Positions 8,850 through 18,117 of a stretch of 64,000 bases of DNA are shown here, one piece after another. A program made the translations under genes and the position numbers. The notes under the pieces were generated by a model that ran no database searches, had not been told where the DNA came from, and worked only from the letters and a program-made list of their open reading frames with translations. The stretch covers positions 2,170,001 to 2,234,000 of the forward strand of contig NZ_CP016094.1 in the NCBI RefSeq assembly GCF_001746835.1, read 5' to 3'. Numbering within the stretch: position 1 is the stretch's first letter; every line of letters begins with the position of its first letter. This DNA is from Lacunisphaera limnophila (GTDB lineage: Bacteria; Verrucomicrobiota; Verrucomicrobiia; Opitutales; Opitutaceae).

Positions 8850-9875
8850 TCAGGCCATGCGGGCCGCGGCGGCTTGGTCGACGGCCCAGGCCAGCGGCTG
8901 GCCGGCCAGGTAGCGCGACAATTCCTCAAGCACCACCCGGCCCAGCAGGGCGAGCTCACGGTGGCGGGCACCGGCGAGATGAGGCGTGAGCACCACATTG
9001 GGCAGCCGCCGCAACGGCGAGTCCGCGGGCGTGGGTTCGGTTTCGGTGACATCCAGCACCGCGGTCAGGTCGGGACGGGCTTGCAGGATGGCGATCATCT
9101 CGGCCTCGTTTACGAGGGCGCCGCGGGCCGTGTTGACGAAGGTCGCATGCGGTTTCATGACCCGCAGGTGTTTGCCGCCGATCATGCCCGTCGTCTGGGG
9201 CAGCAGGGGCGCATGCAGGGAAACGACATCGCTGGTGGCAAACAGCGTCCGCAGATCGCACAGCGTCACCCCGACGTGGTCCGCCTCCTGGGCGGTGACG
9301 GTCGGATCATACAGCAGGATATTCAGCTCATGCCGCTGCAGGGCCTTGATCACATGCCGGCCGACCCGGCTGAGGCCAATGATGCCCACGGTCGAGGCAT
9401 GCACCCCGGAGGACGCCGTGTCGGCCAGCTGGGGCCAGACCGTGATTTTTTCCCGGAGGTAGAACCAGGTGTGCTTGAGGGCGAGGAGGATCATCGCCTC
9501 GGCAAAAATCGCGGTGGGCCCGGCATTGGCCGTAGCCGCCGTGGAAAGCTGGATCCCGCGCCGCCAGAACTCGTCGGTGACAAAGCCGCGCACTGTGCCG
9601 GCCGCGTAGAGCACGACACGCAGATTGGGCATGGCGTCGAGCCACCCGCGGTCCAACACCGGGATTCCCCAGCTGCCCACCAGCACCTCAACCTGCTGCA
9701 AGGCCTCCACCGGCGGCGGGGAGGCGCCGGCAGGCGAGATCGGTCCGAACAGGGCCACCATGTGCTCCAGCTGCGCCTGGGCTGACGGCGGGAAAAGCCA
9801 TGGCTGCAGTTCCGGCCGGAGGGCCAGGACCGCGCTGGGCCGAGGCCGGAGGGGCGGGGTGAGGGGGTGAGGCAT
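8850..9875 (-). CDS. D-2-hydroxyacid dehydrogenase family protein
   Basis: NAD-dependent oxidoreductase of 341 residues that would interconvert a 2-hydroxyacid and a 2-keto acid. The catalytic triad of the family is present: Arg251 (NTARGA), Glu280 (TETEP) and His299 (TPHLAGA). The nucleotide loop reads GLSRVG (167-172), with Ser in place of the usual middle Gly of GxGxxG, which may affect cofactor binding. First gene of the minus-strand cluster; a second family member of the same length lies beside another transporter at 35.5-36.5 kb. Upstream lies a 146-bp divergent promoter region shared with a sensor kinase gene. Confidence 0.88.
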   Translation of the reverse strand: MPHPLTPPLRPRPSAVLALRPELQPWLFPPSAQAQLEHMVALFGPISPAGASPPPVEALQQVEVLVGSWGIPVLDRGWLDAMPNLRVVLYAAGTVRGFVTDEFWRRGIQLSTAATANAGPTAIFAEAMILLALKHTWFYLREKITVWPQLADTASSGVHASTVGIIGLSRVGRHVIKALQRHELNILLYDPTVTAQEADHVGVTLCDLRTLFATSDVVSLHAPLLPQTTGMIGGKHLRVMKPHATFVNTARGALVNEAEMIAILQARPDLTAVLDVTETEPTPADSPLRRLPNVVLTPHLAGARHRELALLGRVVLEELSRYLAGQPLAWAVDQAAAARMA

Positions 9876-9950
9876 GGGGCGGCTGGTCCGGTGGGCGGGT
9901 GCCCGACCATCTTCCTGGACCAGCTGCTGCCAACTGATCTTGTGAGGCCC

Positions 9951-9990
9951 CTCTTTCGAGGGGTGGCCGGCTGTGCAGTTTACTTTGGCG
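9951..9990 (+). promoter_or_regulatory. Two-part promoter-like module before the sensor kinase gene
   Basis: CTCTTTCGAGGGG (9951-9963) and GTTTACTTTGGCG (9978-9990) are separated by 14 bp and end 31 bp before the ATG of the kinase gene. The same two blocks, with only one mismatch in 26 positions and a 15-bp spacer, precede the alginate-lyase-family gene at 14353-14393. The first block forms a hairpin, CCCCTC-TTTC-GAGGGG. TACTTT inside the second block could act as a -10 element. Either a shared promoter or an operator is possible. Confidence 0.5.
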
Positions 9991-10021
9991 GGGTTCGCGC
10001 CAGCCTGCGGGGGAACTCTGC

Positions 10022-12076
10022 ATGTTGTTCCCGTCCCAAACCCTGTGCTGGGGGCCCCGATTGCTCGCCCTGACCCTGTTGGCCGGCTGGCCGTCGGTGG
10101 GGATCACGACGGAGGTCGAGCCGATCACCCAGATCGGGGTCATTCGCGCAATGGCGAAGGAGGCGGCCGCCGCGGCGGTTCCGGTCCGGGTTCGCGGCGC
10201 GGTGATCGCCGCGGAGGTCAACTCGTTGGTCATCCATGATGGCACCGCCGGGTTGTTTGTGCATGGCGTGCCGGGGCCCGTGCCCGCCTTCGGGCGGGAG
10301 GTGATCGTGGAGGGCGTCACCGACCCTGGGGAGTTTGCGCCGGTGATCCGGGCGGAACGCATCACGGATATCGGGGCGCGCGAGGTGGAGCCGCTGGTGA
10401 TTGCGCGGCTGGAAGACCTGGAAACCGGGCGGCTGGATTGCCAATGGGTCGAGGTCGAGGGTTGGGTGCGCAGCGCCCAGGCGGTACCGCCCACCGAGCA
10501 TTGCTACACCGCCTACGCCGTGCTCTCAGCCGGCGACACGCGGCTGAACCTGATGTTCACCCAAACCAGCATCGCCGAGGTCCAAGCCTGGGTCGGATCC
10601 CGGGTGCGGCTGCGGGCCCGCTGCGGACATTTTTTCAATTCGCATGGGCAGCACTATGGCACGCGCCTGGTCGTGCCGCACAGCGGCACGGTCGTTGTGT
10701 TGGAACCGGCCTTGCCCCGGGAATCCGTCCCGCTCACGCGGATCGACTCCTTGATGCGGTATGCACCCGAGGAGCCAACCCATGGGAGGGTGCACATCCG
10801 GGGGATCGTGACCTATCTCCGGGGCGAGGCGGAACTCTATGTGCAGCAGGAGCAGCGGGGCGTCTTCGTGCAGCGCGTCGACCGTACGCCGCTGGCGATT
10901 GGCGACTCCGTTGATGTCGTGGGTTTTGTGCGCCGGGGACTCTACTCGCCGGAAGTGGAGGATGCGACGACCGGGCGGCTTGGTGCCGGGGAGGGCATGC
11001 GCCCCCGGGCGGTCTCCGTCGAGGAGGCCCGGGCGGCCGATGGCGAACTCCTGCAGTTGGAGGGCATGGTCCTCGACAATTTTCGCAGCCCCGAGGCTGT
11101 TGTGCTGACGCTCAAGGGGCCGGGCGCGCCCTTCACCGCAACGCTCGCACGCGATGAATTACTGGCACCCTTGCCGGCCACCGGCAGCCGCGTGCAACTC
11201 ACCGGGGTGGTCCGGGTCATCTCCACGCCTGCGATCGGTGCGGCGTATCCTTGGCGGCCGAATTCCTTTGAGCTCCGACTGCGGACGGCGGCCGACCTGG
11301 TTGTGCTCGAGGTGCCGCCGATCGGCTTGGCGGTATGGGTTTTTGGCGCGGCGACGGCGCTGACCACCGCCGCCCTGCTGGTCTCGGGGGTTTTGTGGTG
11401 GAAGTCCAAGGCCAGGTTGCGCGAGCAAAACCGGCAGCGGATCGCCCGCGAGGCCGAGTTTGCGGCCATGATGAAAGAACGCATGCGGCTGGCGCGGGAG
11501 ATCCACGACAGTCTGGCGCAGGGCTACACCGCCATCTCGATCCAGTTGGAGATGGCCAAGCACAAGCTGCCGCCCGGGGCGGCCGGAGCCCAGGATCACC
11601 TCGAGACGGCGCGCGGCCTCGTCCGCGAGAGTCTGGTCGAGGCGCGCCGGTCGATCGCCGGATGGCGGCAGGGCCTGCTCTCAAACGCGGATTTCCACGC
11701 GGAGCTGCGGCGAGTGAGCGAATCGCTCCTGCGCGACACCGGGATAGAATTCCACTGCGTGCTCGACGGCAATGTTGCTCGGCTCGGGGCCGACGCGGAG
11801 GTTGAGCTGCTGCGCATCGCCACGGAGGCGATGACCAACGCCGTGAAGCACGCCCGCGCGCGCCACGTGCATGTGACCTACCGCGAGCAGGCGGACTTCG
11901 GCGAAATGCAGGTGAGGGACGACGGCGTGGGCCTGCCGGCCGGTGCCCCGGCCGCCGCCGGCTTCGGCCTCCGGGGCATGCACGAGCGCGCGCAACGGCT
12001 CAACGGGCACCTCGTGGTGACCGGCGAACCCGGCCTGGGCACGCGGGTCGTCATCCGCCTGCCTCTCCTTGCCTAG
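10022..12076 (+). CDS. Sensor histidine kinase (NarL family) with tandem OB-like sensor region
   Basis: Membrane histidine kinase of 684 residues. An N-terminal signal/anchor (1-25) is followed by about 400 residues containing at least three, probably four, OB-fold-like beta units; similar starts are VPVRVRGAVI, WVEVEGWV, HGRVHIRGIV and LLQLEGMVLD. A membrane span covers about 434-460. Then comes the HisKA_3 dimerisation domain, LAREIHDSLAQG with phosphoacceptor His495, and an HATPase_c domain with N box EAMTNAVKHA and G boxes RDDGVGLP and GFGLRGMHERA. The response-regulator gene starts two bases after the stop. The ligand of the OB-like part is unknown; nucleic acid, sugar or peptide are all possible for such folds. 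Confidence 0.88.
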   Translation: MLFPSQTLCWGPRLLALTLLAGWPSVGITTEVEPITQIGVIRAMAKEAAAAAVPVRVRGAVIAAEVNSLVIHDGTAGLFVHGVPGPVPAFGREVIVEGVTDPGEFAPVIRAERITDIGAREVEPLVIARLEDLETGRLDCQWVEVEGWVRSAQAVPPTEHCYTAYAVLSAGDTRLNLMFTQTSIAEVQAWVGSRVRLRARCGHFFNSHGQHYGTRLVVPHSGTVVVLEPALPRESVPLTRIDSLMRYAPEEPTHGRVHIRGIVTYLRGEAELYVQQEQRGVFVQRVDRTPLAIGDSVDVVGFVRRGLYSPEVEDATTGRLGAGEGMRPRAVSVEEARAADGELLQLEGMVLDNFRSPEAVVLTLKGPGAPFTATLARDELLAPLPATGSRVQLTGVVRVISTPAIGAAYPWRPNSFELRLRTAADLVVLEVPPIGLAVWVFGAATALTTAALLVSGVLWWKSKARLREQNRQRIAREAEFAAMMKERMRLAREIHDSLAQGYTAISIQLEMAKHKLPPGAAGAQDHLETARGLVRESLVEARRSIAGWRQGLLSNADFHAELRRVSESLLRDTGIEFHCVLDGNVARLGADAEVELLRIATEAMTNAVKHARARHVHVTYREQADFGEMQVRDDGVGLPAGAPAAAGFGLRGMHERAQRLNGHLVVTGEPGLGTRVVIRLPLLA

Positions 12077-12078
12077 CC

Positions 12079-12723
12079 ATGCCAAGCCCCCTCCAACTCC
12101 TCGTGGTCGACGATCACCCCGCGTTTCGCGCCGGCCTGCGGGCCCTGTTGAACGACGACCCGCGGTTCAGCGTGGTCGGCGAAGCCGGCACCGTCGCCGA
12201 GGCGGTGGCGCGGCACGCGGAACTGCACCCGGATGTCACCCTGATGGATCTCAACCTCCAGCAGGAGAGCGGTCTGGCCGCCATCCGGCAGCTGGTAGCG
12301 CAGCGGGCGGACGTGCGGGTCGTCGTGCTCTCCACCTTTGACATGAGCGAGGACATCCACCTCGCCTTCGAGGCGGGGGCCCGCGCCTACCTGCTGAAGG
12401 ATTCCAGCCGCGAGGAGATCATCGCGGCCATCCTGGCCGTGTCCGCCGGCGAGCGCGTGGTGCCGCCGAAAATCCAGCAGCGGCTGGGCGAGCGGCGGTC
12501 CCGGCCGGCCCTGTCCGCCAAGGAGCTGGAAATCCTCCAGCTCATCGTGCAGGGCCGGAGCAACAAGGAGATCGGGGCGCAGCTGAACATCACGGAATTC
12601 ACCGTCAAGGGGCACCTGAAAAACATCTTCCTCAAGCTCCAGGTCGCCGACCGCACCGAGGCCGCGATCAAGGCGGTTTGGGAGGGCATCGTGCACCTCC
12701 GCCCGGAGACGTTTCAGTCTTAA
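12079..12723 (+). CDS. Response regulator, NarL/LuxR family
   Basis: Cytoplasmic partner of the upstream kinase. The 214-residue protein has a receiver domain with acidic residues Asp11/Asp12, phosphoacceptor Asp57 (TLMDLN), Thr/Ser switch (LSTFD) and Lys107 (YLLKD). A LuxR-type helix-turn-helix follows at about 145-205 (LSAKELEILQLIVQG..TVKGHLKNI). It starts two bases after the kinase stop codon, so the pair is co-translated. Targets are unknown; one candidate is the module shared between the kinase promoter and the alginate-lyase promoter. Confidence 0.94.
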   Translation: MPSPLQLLVVDDHPAFRAGLRALLNDDPRFSVVGEAGTVAEAVARHAELHPDVTLMDLNLQQESGLAAIRQLVAQRADVRVVVLSTFDMSEDIHLAFEAGARAYLLKDSSREEIIAAILAVSAGERVVPPKIQQRLGERRSRPALSAKELEILQLIVQGRSNKEIGAQLNITEFTVKGHLKNIFLKLQVADRTEAAIKAVWEGIVHLRPETFQS

Positions 12724-12966
12724 CAAACCGGCTTGCGCCGATCGTCGCCGACCAGCGGGTGATGCAGGTTCCGGACCATGTCTACTGACCGGCTGGGTCG
12801 ACTCGCGTATCACCGCGCACGAGGTCAACCGCCTCGTGCGGGAGCCGATGGCGCTCCTTGACCGCTTCCCGGCGAACCCCGCTCCCTCGCGTTCTGTCGC
12901 TGCCGGCCGCACGCCGCGGAACCGGCGAACGGCCCGCACCTCGGGTCCACGGGGCTCGCCTCGGGC
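12724..12966. other. 243-bp spacer between convergent genes
   Basis: Spacer between the response-regulator stop and the stop of the minus-strand secreted protein. I see no gene, RNA or clear terminator hairpin with a T-run. One frame (about 12790-12880) reads like protein (a run beginning TGWVDSRITAHEV) but has no start or stop context. It may be a coding remnant. Confidence 0.4.
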
Positions 12967-14208
12967 TTACGGCAGCTTGACCGTGATGCGTTTCAGCAAG
13001 ATCGGCTCGGTCACGACTGAGCCGTGCGGAACCAGCTGAAGGGCCACGAACTCGATCTTGTTGCGCTTTTTGCCGTGCCCGCCGTGCCCGGGGAGAAAAT
13101 CGTCCTGCGTCAGCGTCAGCACGACGTCCTGTCCGGCCTTGTCGGCAAAGGTAGACAGCTTGCGCGGTGCTCCGCTCCAGACGCCGTGGCCGGCCTCACC
13201 CGCTTGGATGCACAGGTAGACGTCGAGCTTGCCCTCGTCGAAATAGGCGCGAGGAATGTTCACCAGATACTGGACCTCGAAGCGGGCGAAATTGTGCGGG
13301 GCGCCCAAGGACTGCTTCAGGTAGGCCACGCCTGATTGACCCTGCCGCAGCTGATCCGGGCTCCACTGCGGGAGCAAAACCATGCCCTGCGCGTCGGTCC
13401 CCAGCTGGCGCTTGATTTCGCGGGCCTCGGCGGAATTTTCCACTTGGATCCGGTCGATGGCCGCCTGGTTGGTATAGGCGAACTCATAGAACGAGGCCGG
13501 GTTCACGATTTCTGCCTCCGGCGGAAGCGGAATGATTTTCGCGCGGTTCAAGGTGACGGAAACCTGCCGGATCCTGATCGGGGCCGAAACCATCGAGCCG
13601 TGGCGATGCAGGGTGAATCCCACCCGCTCGATGCCGCGTCGCTTGACCTCGGGTTCGCTGAAGTCGGATGACTTCAGGGTCACGCTCTTGTAGCCGCCCT
13701 TGGCCTCGGCAAAATCCTTCATCAGGAAAGTCCGGCCATTGAACAGGTAGTCGTCAGCCTCGCCTCCTTGCAGGGTGAATTGGATGTCAAGGCGCCCCTC
13801 ATCGACATAGGCGGATGGCACGCTGATCTCGAAGTAACTCACGGACTGGGTGCAGTCGCTGCGCGGCACGAGCTGATAGAGATGCAGGTTGCTGTCCTGG
13901 ATGTTGCGGGAGTTTAGATCCGCGGAGGTGGCGTCGTGCGCGGACCAGGTCGGAGTCAGCACGGCGACCTTCTCTGCGGCATCATAGGTGATCGCCACTT
14001 GGTCCGTACCCAAATGACTCGTGTCGATCACCCACCGGGCCGGATTCACCAGGGGCAGGGTGATGACATCCGCGGGGAGGTTCGAGTCGCCTTCGGCGTG
14101 GCAATATCCCGCCAAGCAGATCAGGAGAGCCAGGAAGATAGCCGAAGCACGGCTGGGATGCTCACAGCATAGGAACCGGGGCAGCAAGGCAGGGGTAGGG
14201 GTGGTCAT
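12967..14208 (-). CDS. Secreted protein of two tandem beta-sandwich repeats, possible carbohydrate-binding protein
   Basis: A 413-residue secreted protein. After a signal peptide (hydrophobic core IFLALLICLAGYCHA) come two homologous units. Unit 1 has SYFEISVPSAYVDEGRLDIQ .. LQGGEADD .. HRHGSMVSAPIRIRQVSVTLN. Unit 2 has RFEVQYLVNIPRAYFDEGKLDV .. IQAGEAGH .. VPHGSVVTEPILLKRITVKLP. This is a clear internal duplication of a domain that resembles galactose-binding/CBM-type sandwiches of mannanases and lyases. No catalytic motif is visible. The ATG at 14208 is preferred to an upstream start because it places the signal peptide near the N-terminus. The gene is divergent from an alginate-lyase-family gene, so it may bind the same polysaccharide. 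Confidence 0.72.
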   Translation of the reverse strand: MTTPTPALLPRFLCCEHPSRASAIFLALLICLAGYCHAEGDSNLPADVITLPLVNPARWVIDTSHLGTDQVAITYDAAEKVAVLTPTWSAHDATSADLNSRNIQDSNLHLYQLVPRSDCTQSVSYFEISVPSAYVDEGRLDIQFTLQGGEADDYLFNGRTFLMKDFAEAKGGYKSVTLKSSDFSEPEVKRRGIERVGFTLHRHGSMVSAPIRIRQVSVTLNRAKIIPLPPEAEIVNPASFYEFAYTNQAAIDRIQVENSAEAREIKRQLGTDAQGMVLLPQWSPDQLRQGQSGVAYLKQSLGAPHNFARFEVQYLVNIPRAYFDEGKLDVYLCIQAGEAGHGVWSGAPRKLSTFADKAGQDVVLTLTQDDFLPGHGGHGKKRNKIEFVALQLVPHGSVVTEPILLKRITVKLP

Positions 14209-14352
14209 GGGGGGCGTCCAGTCGGGGTAGTTCGAAAACTTGCGCCTATCGGGCAACGCCCCGACCGGCGGAGTGCTGGTTCCAATGGATGACGTTCCGA
14301 GCTGTGTCCTGATCTGGATACTGGCAAATCGGGAGTCAATTGCCCTCACCCA

Positions 14353-14393
14353 CTCTTTCGAGGGGGCGGGGTGCTCCGCGGTTTACTTTGCCG
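14353..14393 (+). promoter_or_regulatory. Second copy of the two-part promoter-like module, before the lyase gene
   Basis: CTCTTTCGAGGGG (14353-14365) and GTTTACTTTGCCG (14381-14393) with a 15-bp spacer, ending 22 bp before the ATG used for the lyase gene. It is nearly identical to the module at 9951-9990 although the surrounding sequence is not alike. Confidence 0.5.
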
Positions 14394-14415
14394 ACGTGCC
14401 GGTACGAAATCGGGC

Positions 14416-15573
14416 ATGCCCCTCCGTGCCCTCAGCCGGTTCATGAAATCCGTTTTGCTGGCTGTTCTGTTCCTTGGCTCGTTGGGTCTGGCCGGTGCGG
14501 CGATGACTTTCGTTCATCCCGGGGCGCTTAATTCCCGGGAGGAATTGAACTTTGTGAAGGCGCAGATCCAAGCCGGCGCTGAGCCGTGGAAAGGCGAGTT
14601 CGAACGGATCAAGGCAGGGCGCTATGCCCACATGGGTCCGCATGCGTTGACCCACATCGACTCCAAGAGCGAGGACGCCAACGTTTCCCGCTACGACGCG
14701 GCCGCTGCGTACAGCCAGGCCCTCCTCTGGTACTTCACGGGGGACGAGGCCTATGCCCGGAGCGCGGTGGCCATTCTCAATGCCTGGAGCAACCTCCAGG
14801 GGTTTACCGCCGGCACGCAGCAGGATCGCTTGCAGGCCGGCTGGATCGGCGCGGTCTTCGCGCCGGCGGCGGAGATCATGCGGCTTTACTCCGGCTGGAG
14901 CGTCGGCGAGATCGCAGCCTTTCAGGCCATGTTCCGCCGCGCCTTTTATCCGCAGCTGACGACCGCCAGCACCTGGAACGGCAACATCGACCTGACGCAG
15001 ATCGACGCGATGCTCGCGATCGCGGTGTTCAACGAGGATGAGGTGTTGTTTCGGCAGGGCCTTGAGCGGTTGCGCGTGCGCAGCGCGGCTTACTTTTATC
15101 TCACCAGTGACGGGCCCCGGCCCCGGCCGATCGCCGGCGATCACGGGGACCCGGAAAAATTCTGGAGCCACCCCCGCCGCTGGGTCGACGGGTTGACGCA
15201 AGAGACCTGTCGCGACAACGGCCACCACACGCAGTTTGCCCTGGGCTCGGCGTTGCACGCCGCCGAGACCGCATGGCATCAGGGAGTCGACGTCTACACC
15301 GAGCACCAGCAGCGTTATGTCGCCGCGATGGAGTTGCTCGCGGGGCAGTTTCTCAGCGGCTCCCTCGACGGGCTGGCCGCCAACGACGTTGCCAGCCGCG
15401 AGCGTTTCAACACGTGGGAGGTGGGCTACCATCACTACCATGGCCGGATGGGCCTCGATCTGCCCAACACCCGCCGGCTGATCGTGGAGCAGATCCGGAC
15501 CGACTCGATCCGCGCCATCTGGAACCTGAACTATGAGACGCTGACCCACGCGGAACTGCCGGGCGATCTTTGA
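14416..15573 (+). CDS. Alginate lyase family enzyme, secreted
   Basis: Polysaccharide lyase of 385 residues with an N-terminal signal peptide (KSVLLAVLFLGSLGLAGAA, 11-29). The remainder is an (alpha/alpha) barrel of the alginate lyase (PF05426) type: VSRYDAAAAYSQALLWYFTGD (residues 90-110), STWNGNIDLTQIDAMLAIAVF (about 185-205) and ETCRDNGHHTQFALGS (about 258-273) match the conserved substrate-binding Asn/His/Arg regions. Expected to cleave uronate-containing polymers by beta-elimination in the periplasm or outside. The ATG at 14416 gives a complete signal peptide; one at 14443 is also possible. No other uronate-degrading gene is adjacent, so the polymer is not certain. Confidence 0.82.
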   Translation: MPLRALSRFMKSVLLAVLFLGSLGLAGAAMTFVHPGALNSREELNFVKAQIQAGAEPWKGEFERIKAGRYAHMGPHALTHIDSKSEDANVSRYDAAAAYSQALLWYFTGDEAYARSAVAILNAWSNLQGFTAGTQQDRLQAGWIGAVFAPAAEIMRLYSGWSVGEIAAFQAMFRRAFYPQLTTASTWNGNIDLTQIDAMLAIAVFNEDEVLFRQGLERLRVRSAAYFYLTSDGPRPRPIAGDHGDPEKFWSHPRRWVDGLTQETCRDNGHHTQFALGSALHAAETAWHQGVDVYTEHQQRYVAAMELLAGQFLSGSLDGLAANDVASRERFNTWEVGYHHYHGRMGLDLPNTRRLIVEQIRTDSIRAIWNLNYETLTHAELPGDL

Positions 15574-15632
15574 GCGGGTCGGGTAGGACTCGACGCGAGG
15601 CGGCGTTCAGGGCGCGGGCGGGCGTCGAACGT

Positions 15633-15649
15633 CGGGGCATAAAGCCCCG
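15633..15649. terminator. GC hairpin between convergent genes, REP-like or terminator
   Basis: CGGGGC-ATAAA-GCCCCG forms a 6-bp stem with a 5-base loop in the 109-bp gap between the lyase gene and hflX, which are convergent. There is no T-run, so it is either a two-way transcription barrier or a lone REP-like palindrome. Confidence 0.35.
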
Positions 15650-15682
15650 CCTGCTCTCCGAGCCAGGCCGCGGGCGGACCGG

Positions 15683-17005
<1,323 letters not shown>

Positions 17006-17325
17006 GAGGGTTTATGGCTACCCGCTGGGGGCGGGGAGTCAACCGGGGTGTGGGGGAGGTGGAACCCGCGCTTCGCGCGGGCTGGCTCGAAAACCTGCGC
17101 GGAGCGCAGGTTCCACCGGATGAGCCGTGACGCAGAATTCCGTTGCGCCGGCCGCCGGGGTGGCAACCTTGGGGGTGTCTGGCGCGAACTCGTGCGCGAC
17201 CGGACCGCCCAGTTCAACCACCGTCCCCGGACAACCTCAGGCCTGATCGCCATGCGACAAGCACTCCAGTCCCACTCCCTCTGCCGCCCGCAGGTTATCC
17301 GCATACGGACAACTGCCGGAGCGGA
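17006..17325. other. 320-bp divergent spacer between hflX and panB
   Basis: Contains the paired REP-like element at 17058-17117 and the leader of panB, including GGAG ten bases before its ATG. I recognise no other gene or RNA. The plus-strand open frame that runs into panB from here is not supported by any protein family. Confidence 0.5.
17058..17117. repeat. REP-like inverted pair (GTGG head)
   Basis: Outer inverted repeat GGTGGAACC (17058-17066) and GGTTCCACC (17109-17117) encloses two hairpins: CCCGCGC-TTC-GCGCGGG (17065-17081) and AACCTGCGC-GGA-GCGCAGGTT (17092-17112). Each half is therefore a GTGG tetranucleotide followed by a palindrome, facing inward, as in paired REP (BIME) elements of other bacteria. 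The same architecture occurs at 30547-30604 and 59151-59204. Confidence 0.7.
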
Positions 17326-18117
17326 ATGAAGAGCATCCTCGACTTTAACCGGGCGCGCCAGGCAGGGCGGCCCATTGTCATGGTCACGGCCTATGATGCC
17401 GCGATGGCGCGGCTCGTGGCCGTGTCGGAAGCCGACGTGATCCTCGTCGGCGACAGCGCGGCCATGGTCGTGCACGGGCTGCCGTCGACGGTGCATGCCA
17501 CGCTGGACATGATGGTGATGCACACGGCCGCCGTGCGCCGGGGCGCGCCGGAGCACGTGATCGTGGCGGATCTGCCGTTCCTGAGTTTTCGCCAGGGGCG
17601 GGAGGTGGCCGTGCGGGCCGCCGGCGCCTTGTTGCAGGCGGGGGCCACGGCCGTGAAACTGGAAGGGGTGACTGGTCATGAGGACGTGATCGCCCACCTG
17701 GTCGGCAGCGGCATCCCGGTCATGGGCCACCTCGGGCTCACCCCGCAGTCGGTCAACCAACTCGGCGGCTACCGGCTGCAGGGGCGCTCGGAAGCCGAGG
17801 CCGCGCGGCTGCGGGCCGAGGCAGGGCGGCTGGAGGAGCTCGGGGCTTTCTCGCTGGTGCTGGAATGTGTGCCGGCGGCGCTCGCGGCGGAGATCACGGC
17901 CAGTCTGGCCATTACCACGATCGGGATCGGGGCCGGGAATGGCACCTCGGGGCAAGTGCTGGTCTTAAATGATCTGCTCGGGCTGGATGCCGGGTTCCGC
18001 CCGCGGTTTGCCCGCCGTTACCTGGATGGACACGCGGCCATATTGACGGCCCTCAACGACTACGCCCGCGACGTGCGCGGGGCGCGCTTCCCGGCCCGGG
18101 AGGAGGTGCTGGCATGA
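17326..18117 (+). CDS. panB: 3-methyl-2-oxobutanoate hydroxymethyltransferase PanB
   Basis: First step of pantothenate synthesis: transfers a hydroxymethyl group from methylenetetrahydrofolate to 2-ketoisovalerate, giving ketopantoate. The 263-residue protein shows MVTAYDAAMARL (19-30), VGDSAAMVVHG, ADLPFLSF, KLEG, GHLGLTPQS and ITTIGIGAG, the usual metal- and substrate-binding segments of a TIM-barrel PanB. The ATG is preceded by GGAG and gives the normal N-terminus; the open frame extends upstream but without homology. First gene of a five-gene operon, overlapping panC by ATGA. Confidence 0.96.
   Translation: MKSILDFNRARQAGRPIVMVTAYDAAMARLVAVSEADVILVGDSAAMVVHGLPSTVHATLDMMVMHTAAVRRGAPEHVIVADLPFLSFRQGREVAVRAAGALLQAGATAVKLEGVTGHEDVIAHLVGSGIPVMGHLGLTPQSVNQLGGYRLQGRSEAEAARLRAEAGRLEELGAFSLVLECVPAALAAEITASLAITTIGIGAGNGTSGQVLVLNDLLGLDAGFRPRFARRYLDGHAAILTALNDYARDVRGARFPAREEVLA

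Noticed and set aside
12836-13039. Open frame in the spacer after the response regulator
   Set aside because: No family similarity, no ribosome site, and it runs into the 3' end of the minus-strand gene.
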